Shown piece by piece: positions 35,301 through 45,500 of a stretch of 64,000 nucleotides of DNA (position 1 is the stretch's first letter; each line of letters begins with the position of its first letter). The stretch is from contig JAEMWC010000244.1 in assembly GCA_016490735.1 (NCBI GenBank), forward strand, positions 472,501 to 536,500, read 5' to 3'. The DNA is from Pachyseris speciosa (Eukaryota > Cnidaria > Anthozoa > Scleractinia > Pachyseridae). The notes beneath the pieces were generated by a model. It searched no databases and was not told where the DNA came from. It worked only from the letters and a program-made list of their open reading frames with translations. The position numbers were made by a program, and so were the translations under genes.

Positions 35301-38300
35301 TCTCCAGGTTGACTCGGTACATTTGAAAATCAAGATGGCCGCCATTACTCGATCTCGACGATCTCACGGAAAAATAGAGGACTGTGAACAGTCTATGTGG
35401 CCCTCTCCCTTTGTGACTTCAAGAGCGTCACGTCAGTGGCAATCAAACTTGCGCGTGGGGATATAGTACCACTAAAACTACTCGTCTGATGCCCCCAATA
35501 TGGATTTATCGCGTCCTGTTCCTCCGGAATCATTCCAAGTCGATTGGTGCTAATGTTTTCTTGAAAGACATTTTGCAAACCTGGTCAAACATTATCTACT
35601 AAGATAATATTTCTTCAAAGATACAATTAGTGTCACAGAGTATCTGGTTAAAGTTGCCAATGTGTCATATGATATATAGTGATAGCCACTTTCTCATTTA
35701 AGTTTCAGAGAGGAATGTGCCACAGTCTGGCTTCCAAAAGCCCCTGGATCGAACGAGTAACGTCAGACCGATTGGCAAGTCTTCGAATATGCTTGTGCCC
35801 ACCCCCCGTATCATTATCGTATCATTTCAAGTGACATTTTATACAAAATTATTTTAAGTCAACCAAAATTTTCACACGATGGTTTCCGGAAAAGACGACC
35901 AAAAATCTTGAATTACTGGTGTAGTAAAGACGAACAAAACGTGTAACTAATTTTGTCTTTCACAACCAAACGCGATGCGAGTGAAAGTTACTTTTCAGGC
36001 AAAAGGACAGATACCTTCTCATGCATTTTATTTGCGTCTTGAATTAGACTTTAGCTCGTTCTCCTAGAAAAATATAGTTTTACTAACAACTTTATTACAC
36101 ACGAAAACGTTTACAAGTACTAAAATAAAGTAAACTAAAAAGGAAATATTTCACACAGCCCGCATATATATAGCGTCGAGGTAAGCGTCAAATTCAAATC
36201 CGTTATATCAGGAAATTACAGTTCCAAACTCTCTCGGGTTTGGATGGAGAGATGAGAGAAGGGGTCTGAGTGGGGTCAAATTTACCCTTATCAAACCGGC
36301 TGAACCAAACCTCTTGCGATTACCGATGCACATTGAGGACCCATCTTCCCCCTCCCGCTCTCCCCCTCCCGCTCTCCCCCTCCCCCTCTCCCCCTCTCGC
36401 CCTCCCCCCTTCCCCCTCCCCCTACACTGCCCTATGAGAAGACCTACCCTCTGTTTGAGCTGCAAATGAGTCAATTCGTTGACGAATATGAGGATAATTT
36501 TGTTGAAAGAACAATGTTTAGACTTACCTGGATCGCTGAATGGCACGAGAATGTAGGTGAAGGAGGCACCTCTCCTTTGCAGAGTTTCGGAAACAAAATT
36601 GACAGAGACGTTCTTCACTTCACTGATTTCATCTGGTTTGGATAGCAAGGAGTTTCAAGAATGAGAGATAAAAACAAAATATTTCAAAATTTCAAAAGAA
36701 CCGAGGTAATTGCATTAATATTAAATATTTAATTAGACCTCGTAGTGTTTTTTTGCTTTCCTCATGTTTTATCTCGGATTGACTGATATAACTTTTTTTT
36801 AACGGGGTAAACTCATCTGACCTCCAAAGTGAGTGAATTAAGAAATACAACATGATAGAAATGCATGTAACATCAAATGGAAACTGGGAAAAAAATCCGA
36901 ATTCCAGATAGGATTTGAACCCACGACCCTCCAACATTTAACGAGAAACCAACATTACTTTAAAGAGTAAAATGTTATCTAAACTGCAAGTCTTAGAACA
37001 TTGCTCAGTATAATGAGATGAAACGCCTGCTTCACGTGAGTGTCGTGTATTAAGTATCACTGCAAAAGAAACGCCCACAGTCAGCCCGCCCGGAACGCTC
37101 TGAGAGAGTCAACCTGCCTCAGCTCATCTTCTAAGCTATTCCAGAGAACTGCTCCTGAGTAGCTGAAGCTATTCTGTTTTCATGCTGTAATTTGTGTGTG
37201 GCCGGGAAATAGCAAGTTTGCCATTAGAGTCTCTTAAAGAGTTGCAGACGCTGCTACAATCAACAAATTTAGAACTAAGATAACCAAGAGCGAGGCCACT
37301 GATCGACTTATAAACCATCACAGCTTTTTGGATCAAACATTGAGTATCGAGTTTTGTCCACACACGTTTTTGAAAAAGGAAATCAGCGATAGCATCGTAG
37401 CTTGAGTGAGTAAGAATACGAGCAGCGCGATTTTGAAGTTGACTAGACAGGGATTTGCCGCAGCTTCCCCTGACAACCCTGTAATTATCAAATTGAGGCT
37501 TCACTGATGAGATATAAAGAGACAGAAGAGTCTCATGTGGAACAAAATATCTCACCCGCTTCTACGCTCCAGTCTACTATTCTCATTCTAGTTCTACTAC
37601 TGAAAATCGGCAATAACCTATCTTCTGCCAGTTGCTTAGGGAAGCGAAATTATATATGTTTTTTATGCTACATTATGCATGCTGACAAAGTTGTAGTGTG
37701 CTTTGAGAGTTGTTTTTTAAAACAATGAGGCTTTTCTATACCTCATTTTTATGGGCTGGTGGCCTCTTTGTTAGTTTCAAAGGGCCTTTAGGCGCAAGGA
37801 AGTGAAACTCTCTAAAGATAATCTTACCTCTCATGCTTCCAGATACGTCAATTACCAGTGCCAAGCTTCTCTCTGACTTCAGATTCAGAAATTTAGCGAA
37901 GATGTCATCGCCAACTGTTGTGCGAATGTCGTTTAGAAAGATGCTTGTGGCTTCTACGGCAAGATCAGCAGCAATTTTGTGGAGGCTACAAAGAGAGGAA
38001 AAAACATTTCAATTGATGGAGGATTCGAAAATATAAGCCTGATAAAACCCAGCTAGGGTCGTTTATTACGCAACAAGTTAGGCCAGCTGATCAATACATG
38101 CCCCTCACAGTCGGCAGCTTAAATGATTGCCTCCTCACCGAGTTTGTTAAGGGACAAAGCATTCATTCAAGATTCACTAATGAGACCATTTTTTTGCCTT
38201 GAGAGGTTCCCTCAGCATACTATGTATTCAAGCAAACTGATCATGAGTTCTTATGGTGCTTCAAAAGAAAAAAATTCATTAACTCGGCATGACGTTTCTG

Positions 38301-39483
38301 TTATGGATGGCTTCCTTTCCAAACTTTAAGCGATTACGACGTATTTCAGTTATCGTCTCGAATCCACTTTTCGTATAATCACTCTGGACGATCAGTTACA
38401 TATCATCTTCGAATCATGTTGGATATCATGAACTCTTTTTCAAACATTTTTCGCTCCTACAACAGGTTGATTATTATCTAATTGCGTTAACAGCAATTTC
38501 ATGGAGGCTACAAAAAAGAAAAACGGTTCAACTGATGGTGGATTCGAAAATATAGAAAAAAAAACTTGGTCTAACCACGGTAGTCAGTTTATTTTCAGAA
38601 AAGCCATGCAACGTAGCAGCGATTCGTATCATCATTTCACTTATAGACTCTGTTTAGGCATTGAGATATTTCAGTGTGTCTATATATGGTGGGTGTGTAG
38701 CGGACGTTAGTGACTAATTTAATCAGTAATTGAAAGTTGTGAATTTCGTGAGTGCAAACGTCCCAGGAGTGTGGGCGCGCGGCGTTCGAGCACACGCCAG
38801 CAAGTGGCTGAGTAGTGTTGGCAAATACAAATTAGACATCGCAAAACGCTTAAGGCCAGTTTAAACGGTTCCAACATTTGCTTCAACATTCACTCAACAC
38901 TTCGTTGAACCTAATCAGCCTAATGTCGGTTGCGTTTGAACGTGTCGTCAACATTGTTGAAGGCACAAAAAATGTTAAATGCTTGTCGAAAGCCTGTTGA
39001 ATCAAATTTAAATCGGTTTAAACTTTCATTCAACATCGATTCAACTTTTCCTTTGTTCTCGAATGTGTTGAATGGTGTTGAGGCCGTTTGAACACTCCAT
39101 TCAACAATTGTGTAACACACTCATGTTTCACATCAGTCCGTAAAACCTCGACGCGAGAGTTTGGTTTTTAGTTCGTCGCAAGCAAATTTCCCAAAGTACC
39201 AAAGTATTGGTTCCTTTGTTGGCGCAATGTTGGAACCGTATGAACGGTCTCCTTACAATTTTGTTTTTGCGTCCAACTTTTGACAAACATTTGTTCAACT
39301 TTTGTTGAACGAATGTTGGTCAAATGTTGAAACCGTTTAAACTGGCCCTTAACCAACTATGTTTAATTTGTGTCCTAAGATTACTTTCGACAGATCGATC
39401 AAGCTTTGCGCTACCAGTCCAACTGCGCAAAATATGTTTATGAAAGAAGTCTACATTGCTCATCAACAGAACATGAATTAAAA

Positions 39484-39562
<79 letters not shown>

Positions 39563-42500
39563 CTTTATTAATGTGTCGGTAGAAATCTAGCAGAGCGGAG
39601 CGTTAGAAGAGACGTCTACACGCCATGCAGCCAGGCCCAACGTGAGTGAAAGCCAAGCTTCTGAACCAATTTAAATGCTTTCGATAGCCACTGACAGCTA
39701 AAATCACAAATTGCCTCACTGGCTAACGCTTGGAACTTCTTTAGCTAGTTTATTTGTATGGGAAACAGGAAAAAGCGAAAGAAACACAGCGACTCAGACA
39801 TGGCGGCCAGCGAAGACACCAAAGCCGAAGGTTCCATCGACGCCTTAATAAAAACTATGGAAGCCGGCTTCGACAGTGTCCGCGCGGAAATCGAGAAACT
39901 ACGTCAAGAATTCAAACATGAAATTGTCGAAATGAAGCACGAAATCCAATCAATAAAGCAAAGCATAACCTTCACGCAAGACGAAGTCGACACTCTGAAG
40001 GAGAAGGCAGAGACAAATATGACAGAAGTGAAGGGGGGTCTTGAAGAGCTGAACAAGAAAATTGCTGCTCTAGAAGTTCAACTGAATGCTGAAATCGAAA
40101 AGAACATCAAGCTCGAACAGTACACTCGCCGAGAAAATTTACGCTTCAACAATTTAAGAGAGGAGGAGGATGAGGATTGCAAGTCCTTGATTTACAAGGT
40201 TATCCAGAACGATATGGGCATCGATATATCAGGGATAAAATTTCACGCTGTCCACAGAGTAGGCAGGAAAATCGAAAACAGATGTAGGCCTATAATCGCC
40301 CGTTTTATCAGCCGTGAAGACAGAAATCTAATCTGACAACATAGAGGTAAGATTAAGCACTTGCAAAACTACCCAGATGCATATCTAACTGAAGATTTTG
40401 CAAAAGCGATTCAGGAGGAAATGAAAGTTTTGATAAAAGCGATGCTGAAGGCAAGAGAAAAGGAGGGACTTTCGAACGCAAAAGTTGTTGGACGCTATCT
40501 CTTCATTAATAATGAAAAATATGATTATAGAAATATCCCAGACTACTTAACATAACTTTATTTTTCTTAATATTTCCCTTACCTTATTGCTTTGTTCTTA
40601 ACTAGAAATAATCTATCGTATGCAAATTTCTACTAAATGGCAAACGAGCTCGATTCATTCACACTAGCAACCAATCCTGCTGGGACTCAAATCAACAATG
40701 AGTTATTTTTATGTGTTGTATTTCACACTTTGTTATATGTATTTCACCTGTTTAAAACTACAAACATCGCGCTTGGTTGTAATAACTATGATAACTCTAG
40801 TATGCTCTTATGCCATGGTTTTTCCAATAGATAACTTTCTTCTTTTCTTTTAATGGATCTAAAAGTATGTTCCCTTAATGTGAGGGGTCTTGGCGACCGG
40901 TCAAAAAGACGGGAAATGTTTAATTGGCTAAGAAAGAAAAACTATTCAGTTTACATGCTTCAAGAAGTGCACTGCTCGGAAAACGCAATTCCTGTATGGT
41001 CTGCCGAATGGGGATATAAAACTCTTTTTGGCTGTTGCACCAGCGCTAGAGGAGGAGTCGCTATTTTATTCAATAATAATTTCAACCTCCAACTCCAACG
41101 ACTCTAATGGAAGATTTATCATCTGCGACATTATAGCAGATAACAAATCCGTGACGATGGCTGGGCTCTATGCACCTAATGACGATGATCCAAGTTTCTT
41201 TCTGAATTTCTTTGATCATTTAAATGATTTTAAATGTGACGAGTTAATAATCGGAGGAGATTTCAACCTGGTTTTGGACCTAGACATTGATAAAAAAAAA
41301 AAAAAAGGCGGTCTCGCTAAAACACATGCTGAATCAGGGAAAACACTAAACGATTTCTGCGTTCAATTTGATCTACTAGACGCATGGAGAATATTGAATC
41401 CGGATACCCGCAGATATACCTGGCGGCGCAAACGGCCAGACATCCACTGCCGTTTAGACTTCTTCCTTGTTACTCAAAGCCTAATGTGCAACATTACGTC
41501 CGCTAATATATCAACTGGATATAAAACAGATCACTCCCTAATAGAAATCACAGTCGCTACCCACTCGAATATGAGAGGCCCTGGTTTCTGGAAACTCAAC
41601 ACTTCGCTCCTAACAGAAATGGATTATATAAACCAAATACGAGCTGTAATTAAAGACACACAGGAAGAATACCAAAATGATAGTTTCGTCAATGATGCTT
41701 TTATGTGGGAAATGGTAAACCTAAATATAAGAAAACAGTCTCTACGATACTCAACTATAAAAAAAGCAAAAATATCACGACGTGAAGAAGAGCTTGAGAA
41801 AGAAATCAATAACCTGCAATGTTTTATCGAATCCAATAACTTGAAGGAAAAAGATAAGAAAGATACTTTAAACGCTCTAGACACCAAAACATTAGAACTG
41901 GAGAAAATAATTGAATATCGAACGAAAGGCTCAATTTTGAGAGCAAGATGCAGATGGCATAATGAAGGAGGTGAAAAAAATACAAAATACTTTCTTAATC
42001 TTGAGAAACGGCATTACAACCAAGGAGCAATAAGCCAATTAAAACTAGGAAACGAAAATTTCGTCACCACAGATAAAGAAATTTTAAGTGAATGTAAGAC
42101 TTTCTATAAAACTCTTTACAGCTCTAACAACGACTCTCAAATGAAAGAGCCGATAACGTTTTTTTTAAAACGCAAATGGAGAAAAAATCAAACCAGACAG
42201 AACAGGATAGTTGCGAAGGGCTAGTGATTTCTTTAAACTTGAAAGGGGGGTTGGACAAGGGTGCCCCCTTTCTCCGTACCTCTTCATTATTTGCGTCGAA
42301 ATACTAGCTGAAACAGTGAGGAAAAATAAAAATATCAAGGGCATAACAATTGAAGGACAAGAAATCAAAATTAGCCAATACGCAGATGACACTACACTTA
42401 TTTTGGACGGTTCGAGTGTCTCCTTCACAACTGCCCTACAGATATTGAACCTTTTTAGCGAAACTTCTGGTCTCCGTTTAAACAACAGGAAAACGGAGGC

Positions 42501-45500
42501 TCTGTGGGTCGGTGCAAACATTGGAAAGGAAGAAAATCTCAACCAGGAAAAAGGTTTTAAATGGGTAAAAGACAAAGTTAGAGCTTTAGGGATATGGCTG
42601 TCGACCAACCCCGAAACTACTATAGAGGCTAACTATAGCGAAAAACTAACTAAGGTAAGAAATAGCTTAAGCTGCTGGGAATTGCGCCGTCTAACCTTAC
42701 TGGGTAAAATTGCCGTACTTAAAAGCCTTATTGCCTCCCAACTTGTTTATGTTTTGTCACCTTTGGCAACAAACCACAGCGCTATAGAAGAGATAAATAG
42801 TATGTTCTTCAACTTCCTATGGGATGGTAAAGGTGACAAAATAAACGCGATATTATGATTAGCGACTACAGCAAAGGAGGGCTAAGAATGATTGACATTA
42901 AACTATTCAACAAAGCTCTCAAGTCAAGTTGGATAACAAAATATTTAGACTCAGAAAATCACGGAAAATGGAAACTTTTCTTTGATCTGGAATTACAACG
43001 TTTTGGTGGTGAGGAAATTTTTCGAGGCAACCTTAGCAAAGAAGATTTATCAAAATACTTCAAAATATCGGATACCTTTATTTCAGAAATACTACGAATC
43101 TGGACTACGAATCTCCATTGAGCAGCTAAAAGCGCAAAATCTCTGGCAAAACTCTCTTATACGAGTCGGAAACAAACCCATACACTATAGATCATGGTCT
43201 TCAAAAGGAGTTAGAAACGTGGGTCATCTGATGAAAGATACGAGGAATTTTTTATCTTTTTTAGACTTAACAGAACGTTTCAATATCAAAACAAATTGTC
43301 TTACTTTCCAAGGAGTGATATCAGCGATTAAAGCCTTATGGAAAAGCAACAAAGAAACCCTACACAGTGTTACCACCAACTACGAAACTTTCACTGATAC
43401 TTTTTTAAAGACAAGACAACCAAACAGACTAGCATATAAAATTCTCGTTGGCAAAAAGCAGAAAAAACCGATCGAAGCTCAAAGAAAATGGTTCGCGGAC
43501 TGCAAACTCGAAACCCAAGAAAACATTGATTGGGACACACTGTACCGATCATCTTTTCTGTGTACAAGGATCTCAAAACTAATTGTCTTCCAATTTAAGC
43601 TACTACACAGGAGATTAGCGACTAATAGTTTTTTAACAAAAATAAACCTACAGGATAATGAGCAGTGCACCTCTTCTGGACTTGTAACGTATCCACTATT
43701 TTCTGGCAATATTTTAAGCAATGGGCAGTTAATCGTGGAGAGCTTTCAAATACTATTAATCTAACGGCATATCTAGTATTAGGATTGAATCCAAACAAGA
43801 ACAAGAGAGTAGACTTCTACTTTTTGATCGCCAGATTTTTTCTCTGGGTATGCAAAACACGTAATACTTCCCCCAAAATGGAAAATTTCTCTCTCTTCCT
43901 CTCACATTTCGATACACCGAAATCCAACAGTTAATTAGTACCCCATTGGCAAAACCATGCACATCTTTCGTTTTTTTTTTCTCTTTCATTTCACCATCAA
44001 CTGTTTCCTGTTCTTTTTTTAGCAATCGTTTAAAAATGGAAAGGTAATGTAATGTAATGTTTTTTTTAATGTTATGTACCGTAACTTAGTGCATCGTAAT
44101 GTTGTGAAGTTATGTAATTGATTATAAAGTAAATAAAAAAAAAAGAAAAAAAGAAATCTAGCTGAGGGGATTCCCCACTGCTAATAGGGGACACCTAACT
44201 ATTCTAAAATACAATCTAGAAAACATATCGAATCAACATAGAATCGAAACTACGAATCTACTAAGAAATAAAATCAGAAAACAAAACAAATGATAGCTAC
44301 TAACGTACATACAACTAAAACTCCAATCATAGTCATCAAAATTCTAAAATCCAAAAATGTAATCTAAAATCGAAAATTCTAAAATCACGAATTGCAAAGG
44401 TATCAACCATCACATCCATCTAAACTATTTCTTAAATCAAGACTGCGTACCCGAGTCTTGAACTGAAAAAGACCGGTGGCCGATCTGTCTTTGCCTGGTA
44501 TCTTGCTCCAGAGTCTAGGACCTAGATATCCCGGGGTGGGTTCTCAAAGAGATTTAATACGGGGAGGCTCCACTCCCGAGGTCTGACTCCTTACCCTTTT
44601 ATATACCAGTTTTTGACAGAAAAGGTACCCCTTTTGTATACTTTCCACTGGAAAATGGTACCCCTTTCACAAACCTACTTAAGAACACTGCATCCCCTTT
44701 CTAGCCCTTAGAATGAACACTTCGTGTCATTTTTATGTAGCGTTCAATAAATTAAAACATTACAGTAATAAGGTATGTGTGTTCGAAATATTTTAATGAA
44801 AAGCTCTTTTAAATACCTTAATGAAACTTTTCCGTACCCTTTCATATACCCGAAGCGTGAAAAAGGTACTCCTTTCGGGCGGAGCCTCCCTGTACAGACC
44901 ATCATAAGGAGTAACCCTCCCCCCTCCCCCGGGCTAGATATCGGATCGAGTGTTTACCGTGCGTAACCGTGTTAAAACTAGGGTGATGGAAATCTTTCCG
45001 CCGTAAATTGTGTGGCTGTTAGTCAGAAACATATCACAAATAGTCCGCGGACACAAATTGTGTTTAACCTTATACACTAGGATAGTTACATTTGTCTTGA
45101 ATCACTTAGTCAATTAAAAATCTCCACATGCAGGGGTATCATGAGGAAAACATAAACACTTTGCGAGATTTTTACCCCCAGCCAGCCTCTCGCTCTTTTT
45201 TTTAATACATGTACTCTTTTTTTGCTTCAGGTTTTCTTGACGGTTTCAAAACTCATACCCGCTCGACACGGAATACAAACATTATTATAGTTTGCCTCTT
45301 ACGCAATAAAAGAAGAATGGGTAATCTGTTGAACAAACGAAGGCAGTCAAGCAGCCCTATGGGTCATCTGTTGACACCAGAATACATGACCTTATTTGGT
45401 AACGAACAAGACATAGTCAATGCCGAAGACTCATCAAACATCTGATTCGCTTCGGGGCGAACTTTCAACAGTGTGACTGTCGACAATGATCAAGTTGTCT

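Larger units (their letters stand above)
39592..44151 (+). mobile_element. Near-full-length Tx1/L1-like LINE with 11-bp target duplication
   Basis: The body runs from a 5' UTR through ORF1 and ORF2 to an A-rich tail (44130-44151). It is flanked by AGAAATCTAGC at 39581-39591 and 44152-44162. Both ORFs are broken, so it is inactive. Confidence 0.85.
39486..45097 (-). mobile_element. Composite insertion in paralog A intron 1 (outer element)
   Basis: Paralog B has the empty site at about 12470 (CATGAATTAAAAAATCACTT). In A the two halves of this site are 5.6 kb apart. The outer DNA (39486-39591 and 44152-45097) is non-coding with a (GAT)n end. A complete Tx1/L1-like LINE is nested in it, and an inverted-repeat MITE at 44563-44892. 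Confidence 0.6.
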
